The notes beneath the pieces were generated by a model, which was not told where the DNA came from, searched no databases, and saw nothing but the letters and a program-made list of their open reading frames with translations. Position numbers and translations under genes: made by a program. From Nitrospirae bacterium RBG_16_64_22 (GTDB taxonomy: Bacteria; Nitrospirota; RBG-16-64-22): 37,458 bases of DNA. The stretch is taken from positions 15,332 to 52,789 of the forward strand of contig MHEK01000053.1 in NCBI GenBank assembly GCA_001803795.1, given 5' to 3'. Positions 15,293 through 22,520 of this stretch are shown one piece after another (the first letter of the stretch is position 1; every line of letters starts with the position of its first letter).

Positions 15293-16558
15293 CTATCCCG
15301 GGTGCTCGCCCGGTTCCGGACGCCGGGCACGGCGCGAGGGCCGCCTGGGACCCTTTGCGCGGCGCGCCATCCGCTCGACCCGGAGGCGGAGGGCGTTCAA
15401 CCGGATGAACCCCTCAGCGTCCTTCTGGTTGTAGACCGTCTCTTCCTCGAACGTGGCAAGGGCCGGGTTGTAGAGCGAGCGGGGCGCCTTCCGGCCAACG
15501 ACCGCGACGCTTCCCTTGTACAACTTGAGCCGGGCCGTGCCCGTGACGGGTTCCTGGACCTTGTCCACGAGCGCCTGGAGGGCCTCCCGCTCGGGCGCGA
15601 ACCAGTAGCCGTAGTAGACCAGCTCCGCGTATTTCGGGACGAATTGGTCCCGGAGGCGCATCACCTCCCGGTCGAGCGTCACCGATTCGACGGCGCGGTG
15701 CGCGGCGTGGAGGAGCGTCCCGCCGGGCGTCTCGTAAACGCCGCGCGACTTCATCCCCACGTAGCGGTTCTCGACGAGATCGACCCGGCCGATCCCGTGC
15801 TTCCCGCCCAGCCGGTTTGCCTCGGCGAGGAGAGATGCGGGGGAGAGCCGCTTCCCGTTGACCGCCACGGGGTTTCCCTTCTCGTAATCGACCGTGGCGT
15901 ACTCCGGCCGGTCGGGGGCTTTCTCGACGGGGACGGCGAGAGTGTGCATCTCCTTCGGCGGCTCGGCCCACGGGTCCTCCAGGATGCCGCCCTCGTAGGA
16001 GATGTGGAAGAGGTTGCGGTCCGTGGAGTACGGCTTCGCCTTCGTCACGGGGACGGGGATGCCGTGTCTCCGCGCGTAGTCGATGAGCGACCGGCGGGAC
16101 TTGAACTCCCACTCCCGCCACGGCGCGATGATCTTGATCCGGGGGTCGAGGGCCATGTACGTCAGCTCGAACCGGACCTGGTCGTTTCCCTTGCCCGTCG
16201 CGCCGTGGGCCACGGCGTCGGCTTTCTCCCGCCGGGCGATCTCGATCTGGGTCTTCGCGATGAGCGGGCGGGCGATCGACGTCCCGAGAAGGTAGTTTCC
16301 CTCGTAGACGGCGCCCGCGCGGAGCATGGGAAAGACGTAGTCGCGGACGAACGTCTCCTTGAGGTCCTCGATGTAGATCTTCGACGCGCCGGTGGCGAGC
16401 GCCTTCTTCCGGACGGGCGCGAGTTCCTCGCCCTGGCCGAGATCGGCCGAGAAGGCGATTACCTCGCATCCGTACGTCTCGATCAGCCACTTGATGATGA
16501 CGGACGTGTCGAGCCCGCCCGAGTAGGCGAGGACGACCTTGCGGATATCTCCACTCAT
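15293..16558 (-). CDS. argG: Argininosuccinate synthase
   Basis: ArgG joins citrulline and aspartate with ATP. It shows the PP-loop AYSGGLDTS at residues 11-19, [10 protein letters not shown], the EWEFKSR segment, and the conserved C-terminal half ([27 protein letters not shown]). It has a basic C-terminal tail ([16 protein letters not shown]) beyond the usual end. ATG 16558 has no good SD of its own (GGAG at about 12 nt) but overlaps the stop of an 7-codon mini-ORF that does have one, which suggests coupled translation. It is first of the arg-lys run. Confidence 0.95.
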   Translation of the reverse strand: MSGDIRKVVLAYSGGLDTSVIIKWLIETYGCEVIAFSADLGQGEELAPVRKKALATGASKIYIEDLKETFVRDYVFPMLRAGAVYEGNYLLGTSIARPLIAKTQIEIARREKADAVAHGATGKGNDQVRFELTYMALDPRIKIIAPWREWEFKSRRSLIDYARRHGIPVPVTKAKPYSTDRNLFHISYEGGILEDPWAEPPKEMHTLAVPVEKAPDRPEYATVDYEKGNPVAVNGKRLSPASLLAEANRLGGKHGIGRVDLVENRYVGMKSRGVYETPGGTLLHAAHRAVESVTLDREVMRLRDQFVPKYAELVYYGYWFAPEREALQALVDKVQEPVTGTARLKLYKGSVAVVGRKAPRSLYNPALATFEEETVYNQKDAEGFIRLNALRLRVERMARRAKGPRRPSRRARRPEPGEHPG

Positions 16559-16578
16559 TTGCGCGTGTTCTCCATCAT
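16555..16578 (-). promoter_or_regulatory. Seven-codon mini-ORF (MMENTRK) overlapping the argG start
   Basis: ATG-ATG-GAG-AAC-ACG-CGC-AAA-TGA, preceded by GGAG, ends in an ATGA overlap with argG. It contains one Arg and one Lys codon just before a large arginine-lysine operon. It could couple translation or act as a leader peptide; chance is quite possible. Confidence 0.35.
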
Positions 16579-16741
16579 TGCTCCGGGGGCGACATAAGTC
16601 AGGACCGATTTCAGGCCCCCCTCACCTTGGTCCTCTCCCCCCAGCGGGGGGAGAGGGGGAACAAGCAAGAGCTGCTTTTCCCTCTCCCCTCGGGGGAGAG
16701 GGCGAGGGTGAGGGGCGAAAGGGGCGAAGGACTGGCACTTT
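16579..16741. repeat. Spacer between rsmA and argG with two GC-rich hairpins
   Basis: It holds palindromes at 16632-16656 (CCTCTCCCCCC/GGGGGGAGAGG) and 16680-16702 (CCCTCTCCCC/GGGGAGAGGG), separated by 23 nt and embedded in CCCTCACC-type repeat. They may slow or end transcription from rsmA. No T-run or convincing promoter is seen for argG. Confidence 0.6.
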
Positions 16742-17575
16742 TTACCCTTTCCGTTCCTTTCGTTCAAACAAAAAATCGGCCAGGCGGGCGAACTCGTCGA
16801 GAGAAAGCGTTTCTCCCCGCCGGCTTAGATCGATGTCCGCATGCTTCCCGCCGGCAGAGAGAGAGTCCGCGTCCGCGATCGACCGGAGAGCGTTCCGGAG
16901 CGTCTTCCGCCTTTGCCCGAACGCGGCCCGGATGACGGAGAAGAGGAAACGCTCGTTTCGGACCTTCACGCGCGGGGCGGAAAGGGGAGCGAGCCGGACG
17001 ACGGCCGAGTCGACCTTGGGGGGCGGCGAGAATGCCCCAGGTGCGATCTTGAAGAGAATCTCCGCGTCCATGGCGTATTGCACGGCGAGCGTGAGGGAGC
17101 CGTAGTCCTTCGTTCCGGGGGACGCCGTGATCCGGTCGGCCACCTCCTTCTGGAACATGAGCACGAGCCGGGAGAAGCGCGCGCGCTCCTCGACGAGCCG
17201 CATGAGGATCGGCACGGCGACATTGTAGGGGAGGTTCGCCACGGCGGCCGTTCCGGCCGGGAGGCGGTGAAACGGAAACGTCAGTGCGTCGCCGCGGACG
17301 AGATGAACATTCGTCAGCCCCCCCAGATCGGACTGGAGCGAAGGGATGAGCCGGCGGTCGAATTCGACGGCGAAGACAGTGCCGGCGGCGCGGGCGATGT
17401 GCCGCGTCAGATCTCCCCGCCCGGGACCGATCTCGAGGACCGTGTCGCTGGTCGAGAGCCGGGCCGCATCGACGATCTTCCGGAGGATGTTCGGGTCCGT
17501 GAGAAAGTGCTGGCCGAGCGACTTCTTCGGAGGCACCCCGGACGTCTGCCGGGGCGCGGAAGCCGGTTGTCTCAC
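16742..17575 (-). CDS. rsmA: 16S rRNA (adenine1518/1519-N6)-dimethyltransferase
   Basis: KsgA/RsmA dimethylates two adenines in the 3' hairpin of 16S rRNA. It shows KKSLGQHFL, the SAM-binding LEIGPGRGDLT and the catalytic NLPYNVAVPI, followed by SPPPKVDSAVVRL and FGQRRKTLRNAL. The GTG start (17575) overlaps the pncA stop (GTGA). It is 277 aa, the usual length. Confidence 0.95.
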   Translation of the reverse strand: MRQPASAPRQTSGVPPKKSLGQHFLTDPNILRKIVDAARLSTSDTVLEIGPGRGDLTRHIARAAGTVFAVEFDRRLIPSLQSDLGGLTNVHLVRGDALTFPFHRLPAGTAAVANLPYNVAVPILMRLVEERARFSRLVLMFQKEVADRITASPGTKDYGSLTLAVQYAMDAEILFKIAPGAFSPPPKVDSAVVRLAPLSAPRVKVRNERFLFSVIRAAFGQRRKTLRNALRSIADADSLSAGGKHADIDLSRRGETLSLDEFARLADFLFERKERKG

Positions 17576-18150
17576 GCGTGAAGGGACGAGGAGGCGATGA
17601 AGGAGACGCCGGCTGAACTCATCTCTCCGAGAGCGCGTTCCACGTCTCCGGGAGAGGCTTCGACTCCCCGGACGGCATCGACGACAACGTAGACCTCGAA
17701 CCCGCCGTTCTTCGCGTCTAGTGCCGTGGCCTTTACGCAGTAATCCGTGGCAAGGCCGGTGACGAAGACGCGGCGGACGCCCAGGGTGTGAAGGTATTCC
17801 GCGAGGGTCGTTCCATGGAAGCCGGAGTAGGCTTCGGCGTTGGCTGTCGCCGCCTTCGAGACGATGTGAGCGATCCGCTCGGCCCGGAGGCCGGGATGAA
17901 GCTCCGCGCCGCGGGTTGCCTGAACGCAGTGCGGGGGCCAGGGGCCGCCCTGGTCCGCGAACGACACGTGGCCGGCGGGATGCCAGTCGCGCGTGGCGAT
18001 GGCCGTTTTCCAGGGAAGATCGAGGAGGCGGTTGATGACGGGAACGACGGCGTCGCCCTCGGGAACGGCGAGCGCCCCGCCGGGGCAGAAGTCGTTCTGC
18101 ACGTCCACGACGATCAGCGCGTCGTTATCGGGATGGACGGTTGTGGACAT
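17572..18150 (-). CDS. pncA: Nicotinamidase (isochorismatase-like)
   Basis: PncA hydrolyses nicotinamide to nicotinate in NAD salvage. It shows the catalytic Asp in VDVQNDFCPGGAL, metal ligands in TRDWHPAGHVSF, Lys in the HIVSKA strand, YSGF, and the catalytic Cys in LATDYCVKATALDA. ATG 18150 has AGGGAG upstream and gives 192 aa; the longer open frame to 18225 lacks an SD. It is translationally coupled to rsmA, an unusual functional pairing that is probably just operon convenience. It is divergent from the transposase gene. Confidence 0.92.
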   Translation of the reverse strand: MSTTVHPDNDALIVVDVQNDFCPGGALAVPEGDAVVPVINRLLDLPWKTAIATRDWHPAGHVSFADQGGPWPPHCVQATRGAELHPGLRAERIAHIVSKAATANAEAYSGFHGTTLAEYLHTLGVRRVFVTGLATDYCVKATALDAKNGGFEVYVVVDAVRGVEASPGDVERALGEMSSAGVSFIASSSLHA

Positions 18151-18234
18151 GGCGCTCCCTGCCCTTTGGGGTGGACCCAATGCATATATTACTCTTGAAA
18201 TCGTTGCAAAGGAAGGGGGTTGCAAAGGGCCTAA

Positions 18235-18262
18235 GGGGACGTAATTAAGTTATCAAGTATCT
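18235..18262 (+). repeat. Left terminal inverted repeat
   Basis: It begins GGGGACGTAATTAAGTT and ends CAAGTATCT; it is the inverse of 19294-19321 with one mismatch (A for T). Confidence 0.85.
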
Positions 18263-18298
18263 CTTGACTTCCATCCTTCTTTGTTGTAATCAAAGCGC

Positions 18299-19303
18299 AT
18301 GCCGCGACGGGCTCGGATCGACGCACCTCTTGCCGTTCAACACGTCATCGCCAGGGGAATAGAGAGGCGCAGGATATTCTTCGGTCCAGTGGACTACGAA
18401 GCGTTTCTTCGGAGACTCGGGACGGTGCTTCATGAGACCGGGACGGTCTGCTACGCGTGGGCACTGATGCCCAACCATCTTCACCTTCTTCTCAGGACGG
18501 GCAAGACCCCCTTGCCAACGGCCATGCGAAGGATACTTACCGGGTATGCCGGCGAGTTCAACCGTAGGCACCGACGCCACGGGCACCTGTTTCAGAACCG
18601 CTACAAGTCCGTCCTCTGCCAGGAAGATCCATACCTTCTGGAACTCGTCAGGTATATCCATCTGAATCCGCAAAGAAGCGGGTTGGTGTCGGAGGTGCAG
18701 GGGCTGGCTCAGTATCCCTATTGCGGCCACGGGGCGTTGCTGGGGAGGAGAAGGATCGGATGGCAGGATACCGCCTACGTTCTTCGGCTCTTTGGCCATT
18801 CGCAGGCGGATGCGCGGCGGCGGTATCTCCAGTTCGTGAAAGAGGGGGAACGACAGGGCCGCCGGCCTGAGCTGACCGGCGGGGGACTAAGAAGAAGCCT
18901 CAAGGGATGGGAAGTTCCTGGGAAGAAGTCGAGAAGCCTTCGAATGGCGTCTGACGAGAGGATCTTGGGGGAGGGCGATTTCGTGCTTGAGACTCTGAAG
19001 GCCGCGGAAGAGCGCCTGACTCGTCAAGCGGCCTTGAGGCGGAAGGGGTACGACCTCGAACGGCTCCTCGATGAAGCATCGGCGCGTCTGTCCGTGGCTG
19101 GGAGGAGGATCTTGTCCCGGTCCCGGGAGCGGCAGGCGGTCAGGGCTAGGGATCTCTTTTCTTATTGGGCGGTTCGCGAGATTGGACAGACTGGAGTTGC
19201 CGTGGCCCGCTTCCTTGGGGTGTCGCCGGCCGCCGTGAGCTTGGCGGTGACTCGCGGCGAGAAGATCGCGAACGAAGGCCATGCGCTGGAGGTAGATACT
19301 TGA
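18299..19303 (+). CDS. REP-associated tyrosine transposase (RAYT) with DnaA-like C-terminal domain
   Basis: 334 aa. The N-terminal Y1_Tnp domain has the HUH motif in MPNHLHLLL (His60, His62) and the catalytic tyrosine in QNRYKS (Tyr102), with the family pattern LVRYIHLNPQRSGLV. The C-terminal ~60 residues (SRSRERQAVRARDLFSYWAVREIGQTGVAVARFLGVSPAAVSLAV, about 273-320) resemble the DnaA C-terminal/helix-turn-helix domain often attached to larger RAYTs. There is no SD before ATG 18299, typical of low-expressed transposases. The gene looks intact and all key residues are present, so it may still be active. Confidence 0.93.
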   Translation: MPRRARIDAPLAVQHVIARGIERRRIFFGPVDYEAFLRRLGTVLHETGTVCYAWALMPNHLHLLLRTGKTPLPTAMRRILTGYAGEFNRRHRRHGHLFQNRYKSVLCQEDPYLLELVRYIHLNPQRSGLVSEVQGLAQYPYCGHGALLGRRRIGWQDTAYVLRLFGHSQADARRRYLQFVKEGERQGRRPELTGGGLRRSLKGWEVPGKKSRSLRMASDERILGEGDFVLETLKAAEERLTRQAALRRKGYDLERLLDEASARLSVAGRRILSRSRERQAVRARDLFSYWAVREIGQTGVAVARFLGVSPAAVSLAVTRGEKIANEGHALEVDT

Positions 19304-19321
19304 AAACTTAATTACGTCCCC
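19294..19321 (-). repeat. Right terminal inverted repeat
   Basis: It is the inverse of 18235-18262 and includes the TGA stop of the transposase (19301-19303). Confidence 0.85.
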
Positions 19322-19417
19322 CTTGGTTAACTGAGAAGAGAAAACAGCGTTTGATGGCGCGGGGAACGGGGCTGGGGACAGCGGCGTCCGCCGAGATTGG
19401 AAGGAGGAGTCTCCGTC

Positions 19418-19627
19418 CTATGTCCGCCCGTCGGCGCTCGATCGTTGATTCCGTGCTCGGCCGAGGAGGCGGCGCATCTCCTCCATCGTCTCCTCGAGCC
19501 AGGCGAGGCGCTGGGCGGGCGTGAGCTTGAGACCGATCCTTGCCTGGCGGCGGAAGTGTCCCTCGTAGCCGGAGTCGAAGGCGCATTCCTCCGAGACTTG
19601 TTCCGCTTTTTCCGGTTTCTCTTCCAC
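19418..19627 (-). CDS. Small partner of nucleotidyltransferase (69 aa)
   Basis: GTG start with GGGGGAG at spacing about 9, four nt after the nucleotidyltransferase stop. The core GHFRRQARIGLKLTPAQRLAWLEETMEEMRRLLGRA is a helical pattern I recognise from small proteins encoded beside such nucleotidyltransferases; I cannot name a domain. It is probably an antitoxin-like or accessory subunit of a two-gene module. No transmembrane or signal segment. Confidence 0.65.
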   Translation of the reverse strand: MEEKPEKAEQVSEECAFDSGYEGHFRRQARIGLKLTPAQRLAWLEETMEEMRRLLGRARNQRSSADGRT

Positions 19628-19631
19628 GGAC

Positions 19632-20141
19632 TTATTCTCCCCCCTTCGGCGGGCGTTCCTTCAAGGCCGTAAGCGCCTGGATGTCCTCCAGATCTCGCGG
19701 CCGTCCTGTCAGCCGCTTGAGGGCGATCAGGTCATCCATGCCGATGACCGTCGCGTCTGCGGTCTCGAGGCGCACGCGGAGTGACCGATCGTAAGCGGCG
19801 TTGAAGTCGAAAGGCTCCTCCACGAAGATGTCTATTTCAAGCGCCGGGATGGCGGTGTTGTAAAGCGAAAAGACCTTAAGATTCTTGTCTCGTATCCATT
19901 CGGATCTCGTTTCGGCATCGGCGAAGGCTTCCATTTCCACCGGAGGCCGAGGCCGGTACCCAATCCCGGCCAGGGCCCGCAATGCCTTCAGGGTGTTATT
20001 CCGCTCCAGATGGATGATCAGGTCGAGGTCGGCGGTCGTCCTGAGGTAGCCGTGCAGGACAACGGCTACACCTCCGACAACAAGGTATCGTACACCGGCC
20101 CTGTTCAGGGCATCCAGAATCCTTTCGATATCCCCGGCCAT
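19632..20141 (-). CDS. Nucleotidyltransferase-fold protein (AbiEii/MNT-like)
   Basis: 169 aa. The pol-beta-type nucleotidyltransferase pattern is clear: VRYLVVGGVAVVLHGYLRTTADLDLIIH, with the GG and the DLD metal-binding pair, a third Asp in ALEIDIFVEEPF, and the common end VIGMDDLIALKRLTGRPRDLEDIQAL. Proteins like this act as the toxin or modifier half of toxin-antitoxin or abortive-infection pairs, or as orphan nucleotidyltransferases. A GGGGGAG site lies just before ATG 20141. It forms an operon with the 69-aa gene downstream and lies next to the transposon, consistent with accessory DNA. Confidence 0.85.
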   Translation of the reverse strand: MAGDIERILDALNRAGVRYLVVGGVAVVLHGYLRTTADLDLIIHLERNNTLKALRALAGIGYRPRPPVEMEAFADAETRSEWIRDKNLKVFSLYNTAIPALEIDIFVEEPFDFNAAYDRSLRVRLETADATVIGMDDLIALKRLTGRPRDLEDIQALTALKERPPKGGE

Positions 20142-20269
20142 CTCTCCCCCAGTATAGAGGAAGCGCGCTCACTGTTCCAGGTAAGGAAATTCAAGCCCTG
20201 AAGGAAAGCACGCCTCCTCGGAGGGACCGACCGCCACCAGGAACCGTTGCGTCCTGCCGATGATAATAG

Positions 20270-20300
20270 TTGACAAAATCGCTTTGGAATAGGCTAGACT
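20270..20300 (+). promoter_or_regulatory. Candidate promoter of the rrf2-nifS-like-tusA operon
   Basis: TTGACA (20270-20275) and TAGACT (20295-20300) with a rather long 19-nt spacer. The context GATAATAGTTGACAAAATC resembles promoter-overlapping sites of Rrf2 regulators, so autoregulation is plausible. Confidence 0.5.
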
Positions 20301-20354
20301 GGAATCGGATTGGGAACGGCAGGGTCGGGCGGTCCGCTTGGCCGGGAGGAACGG

Positions 20355-20816
20355 TTGAAGTTTTCGACGAAGGGCGAATACGGGGTCCGGGCGGTGTTCG
20401 AGATCGCGAAGCGATACGGAAAGGGGCCGATCCCGATCCGGGAGATCGCCGAGCGCCAGGGGATCGATTCGGTCCCGTATCTCGAACAGCTCCTCAATAA
20501 GCTGGTCCGCGGCGGGATCGTAGAGAGCACGCGCGGGCCGGGGGGCGGATACGTCCTGGCCCGGCATCCGGACGAGGTGACGGTGGGCGAGGTCATCCGT
20601 GTGCTCGAGGGGCCGATCGCGCCGATGGCCTGCCTCCTGCCCGACGATTCGTCCGCCGACTGCAACCGGAGCGCGGCCTGCGCCACGCGTCTCCTCTGGA
20701 AGCGCGTGGGGGACCGGATCGAGGAGACGCTGAACGAGACGACGTTCGGCGACCTCTGGGCGGAAGAGGAAAAGCTCAGGCGGGGGAAGGCCAGGTCGAA
20801 GGTGCCGGCGGGGTGA
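20355..20816 (+). CDS. Rrf2/IscR-family transcriptional regulator
   Basis: 153 aa from TTG 20355, which has an excellent SD (GGGAGGA, spacing 5); the upstream open frame to 20310 is not needed. The winged helix begins KFSTKGEYGVRAVFEIA, with the Rrf2 hallmark GIVESTRGPGGGYVLARHPDEVTVGEVIRVLEG. Three Cys (93, 103, 109; pattern C-x9-C-x5-C) could ligate an Fe-S cluster as in IscR, where the first spacing is shorter (x5). It probably senses Fe-S or redox state and controls its own operon, which continues with the desulfurase-like gene and tusA. Confidence 0.9.
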   Translation: MKFSTKGEYGVRAVFEIAKRYGKGPIPIREIAERQGIDSVPYLEQLLNKLVRGGIVESTRGPGGGYVLARHPDEVTVGEVIRVLEGPIAPMACLLPDDSSADCNRSAACATRLLWKRVGDRIEETLNETTFGDLWAEEEKLRRGKARSKVPAG

Positions 20817-20824
20817 CGGAACAA

Positions 20825-20864
20825 GAAATTGAAATTGTAAATTGCAAATTGTAAATTGCAAATC
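20825..20864. repeat. AT-rich AAATTG repeat inside the rrf2 operon
   Basis: Units of GAAATTGTAAATTGCAAATT lie between rrf2 and the desulfurase-like gene, the only part of this spacer besides the SD. Confidence 0.75.
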
Positions 20865-20893
20865 GGAAGTCAAGGGACGGGGAGGAAGCGGCC

Positions 20894-22072
20894 ATGAGGA
20901 AGGTTTTCTTCGATCACATCTCGACGACCCGGCCTCACGCTGAGGTCGTGGAGGCGATGATGCCGTTCTTCCGGGACCACTTCGGGAACGCCCTGAGCCT
21001 TCACCAGTTCGGGGCGGAGCCGAGGCGGGCCGTGGACGACGCGCGCGAGAAGGTCGCCGCGCTCATCGGGGCGGCGAAGCCGGACGAGATCATCTTCACG
21101 TCGAGCGGGACGGAGGCGAACAACCTGGCGCTCAAGGGGATCGCGATCGCCCAGCAGAAGCGGGGCAAGCACATCGTCGTCTCGGCGGTCGAGCACTTCT
21201 CCGTTCTCCATTCCGCTCGGTCGCTCGAGAAACTCGGCTGGAGCGTGACGACGGTTCCCGTGGACTCCACCGGCCTGGTCGATCCTGAAGAAGTCGCCAA
21301 GGCGGTCACGAAGGAGACGGTCCTCGTCTCCGTGGGTCTGGCGAACAACGAGATCGGGACGATCCAGGACCTGGCGGCGATCTCGAAGGTCTGCAAGGAA
21401 AGGAACGTCCTCCTCCACACGGACGCGATCGCGGCCGTGGGACACATGCCCGTGGACGTTCATGCGCTCGGCGCCGATCTCCTCTCGATGGCGGCGCACC
21501 GTTTCTACGGGCCGAAGGGCGTCGGGGCGCTCTACGTCCGGAAGGGCGTGCGGATTTCTCCCTTGATCGACGGAGGCATTCAGGAGAACGGCCGGCGGGC
21601 CGGGACGGAGGACGTGCCGGCGATCGTGGGGTTCGGAAAGGCGGCGGAGATCGCGAAAGCGAAGGTTCTCGAATGGGAACCGTACGTCCGCCGCCTCCGG
21701 GACCGAGTCATCGAAGGCGTGACGGAGCGGATCGACGCCGTCTATCTTAACGGCCACCCGACGCGTCGGCACCCGGGAAGCGTCTCGCTCTGCGTCAAGT
21801 ACATCGAGGGTGAGGCCATGCTCCTCTTCCTCAATCAGCAGGGGATCGTGGCGTCGAGCGGCTCGACCTGCTCGTCGCGGGCACTCAAGACGTCGCACGT
21901 TCTGACGGCCATCGGCGTCGACGCGGAGCTGGCGCAAGGCTCGCTCATGTTTACCCTGGGGATCGGCAACGACGACGGGGATGTGGACGTGCTCCTCGAT
22001 ATTCTCCCGAAGGTGGTCGAGCGGCTTCGCATGATGTCGCCGCTCTATACGCCGGCCGGAACGAGGGGCTGA
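20894..22072 (+). CDS. NifS/IscS-like protein lacking the PLP lysine (Arg203)
   Basis: 392 aa, clearly fold-type I class V and collinear with IscS: FTSSGTEANNLALKG, His101 in VEHFSVL, NNEIGTIQ, Asp177 in HTDA, GPKGVGALYVRKG, RRAGTEDVP, and the mobile-loop cysteine Cys326 in SSGSTCSSRALKTSHVL. But where IscS/NifS have the Schiff-base lysine (S-G-H-K), this protein has AAH-Arg203-FYGPKG (codon CGT, 21500-21502). The Gln that binds the PLP ring oxygen is Ala180, and the substrate-carboxylate Arg of the R-F-S-L-G motif is Met352 (SLMFTLG). It either works without a normal internal aldimine or is a sulfur carrier or regulator rather than a desulfurase. SD GGAGGA at spacing 8. It is cotranscribed with rrf2 and tusA. 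Confidence 0.9.
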   Translation: MRKVFFDHISTTRPHAEVVEAMMPFFRDHFGNALSLHQFGAEPRRAVDDAREKVAALIGAAKPDEIIFTSSGTEANNLALKGIAIAQQKRGKHIVVSAVEHFSVLHSARSLEKLGWSVTTVPVDSTGLVDPEEVAKAVTKETVLVSVGLANNEIGTIQDLAAISKVCKERNVLLHTDAIAAVGHMPVDVHALGADLLSMAAHRFYGPKGVGALYVRKGVRISPLIDGGIQENGRRAGTEDVPAIVGFGKAAEIAKAKVLEWEPYVRRLRDRVIEGVTERIDAVYLNGHPTRRHPGSVSLCVKYIEGEAMLLFLNQQGIVASSGSTCSSRALKTSHVLTAIGVDAELAQGSLMFTLGIGNDDGDVDVLLDILPKVVERLRMMSPLYTPAGTRG

Positions 22073-22088
22073 GAAGGGAGCCGGCCGA

Positions 22089-22328
22089 ATGAGACTGGAC
22101 GTTAAACCCGACGCGACGGTTGACACGCGGGGCACGTATTGCCCCATGCCGATCGTTCTGGCGAAGCAGGCGATCGAAAAGCTGGCCGAAGGCTCGGTCC
22201 TTCAGGTCTTCTCGGACGACGACGGGGTACTGAAGGATTTCCCGGACTGGTGCGCCCGAACCGGCCACGAGTACCTCGGGACGGTCGAGGAAGACGGCGA
22301 GTACCGCTCCCTCATCCGGCGGAGATAG
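22089..22328 (+). CDS. tusA: TusA-family sulfurtransferase
   Basis: 79 aa. TusA fold with the sulfur-carrying Cys in TRGTYCPMPIVLAKQAI (CPxP motif) and the family end LPDF-like KDFPDWCARTGHEYLG...EYRSLIRR. It accepts persulfide sulfur from desulfurases or rhodaneses and passes it to tRNA thiolation, Moco or sulfur-oxidation pathways. SD AAGGGAG at spacing 8, 16 nt after the desulfurase-like gene. Which donor loads it is the open question, because its operon partner lacks the PLP lysine. Confidence 0.93.
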   Translation: MRLDVKPDATVDTRGTYCPMPIVLAKQAIEKLAEGSVLQVFSDDDGVLKDFPDWCARTGHEYLGTVEEDGEYRSLIRRR

Positions 22329-22330
22329 AC

Positions 22331-22442
22331 GATGAATAGGTGAATGGGTGAATTGGAAAATCGGTGAATCGGTGAATAGGTGAATCGGTGAATAGGTGAA
22401 TGGGTGAATCGGTGAATCGGTGAATCGGTGAATAGGTGAATG
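22331..22442. repeat. Octamer array GTGAATNG, about 14 units
   Basis: A nearly perfect 8-nt period directly after tusA. Units alternate GTGAATCG, GTGAATAG and GTGAATGG, so one position varies freely. Related arrays lie at 411-442 (opposite strand), 12299-12386 and 31085-31137. Confidence 0.85.
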
Positions 22443-22452
22443 AGAAAGAAAA

Positions 22453-22487
22453 AAGGCTGGGGCGGCCGTCGAGACCGCCCCAGCCTT
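22453..22487. terminator. Bidirectional intrinsic terminator between tusA and the cytochrome c gene
   Basis: A perfect 13-bp stem AAGGCTGGGGCGG/CCGCCCCAGCCTT with a 9-nt loop. On the minus strand it is followed by TTTTCTTTC, so it is strongest for the cytochrome gene, but it can also end the rrf2-tusA transcript. Confidence 0.85.
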
Positions 22488-22520
22488 ATGCTTGGCTCAA
22501 CTCTCAACTCTTGCCTTCCG

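Larger units (their letters stand above)
18235..19321 (+). mobile_element. RAYT-type transposable element bounded by 28-bp inverted repeats
   Basis: The unit of 1087 bp consists of one HUH/Y1 transposase gene between near-perfect terminal inverted repeats (27 of 28 positions match). The right repeat contains the transposase stop codon. The left end can also fold into an internal hairpin (AAGT-CAAG/CTTG-ACTT, 18247-18270). No target-site duplication is apparent, as expected for Y1 enzymes. The interior is less GC-rich than its surroundings. Confidence 0.8.

Noticed and set aside
22331-22442. CRISPR-like periodic array
   Set aside because: The period is 8 nt with no unique spacers and no cas genes nearby; it is a simple tandem repeat.
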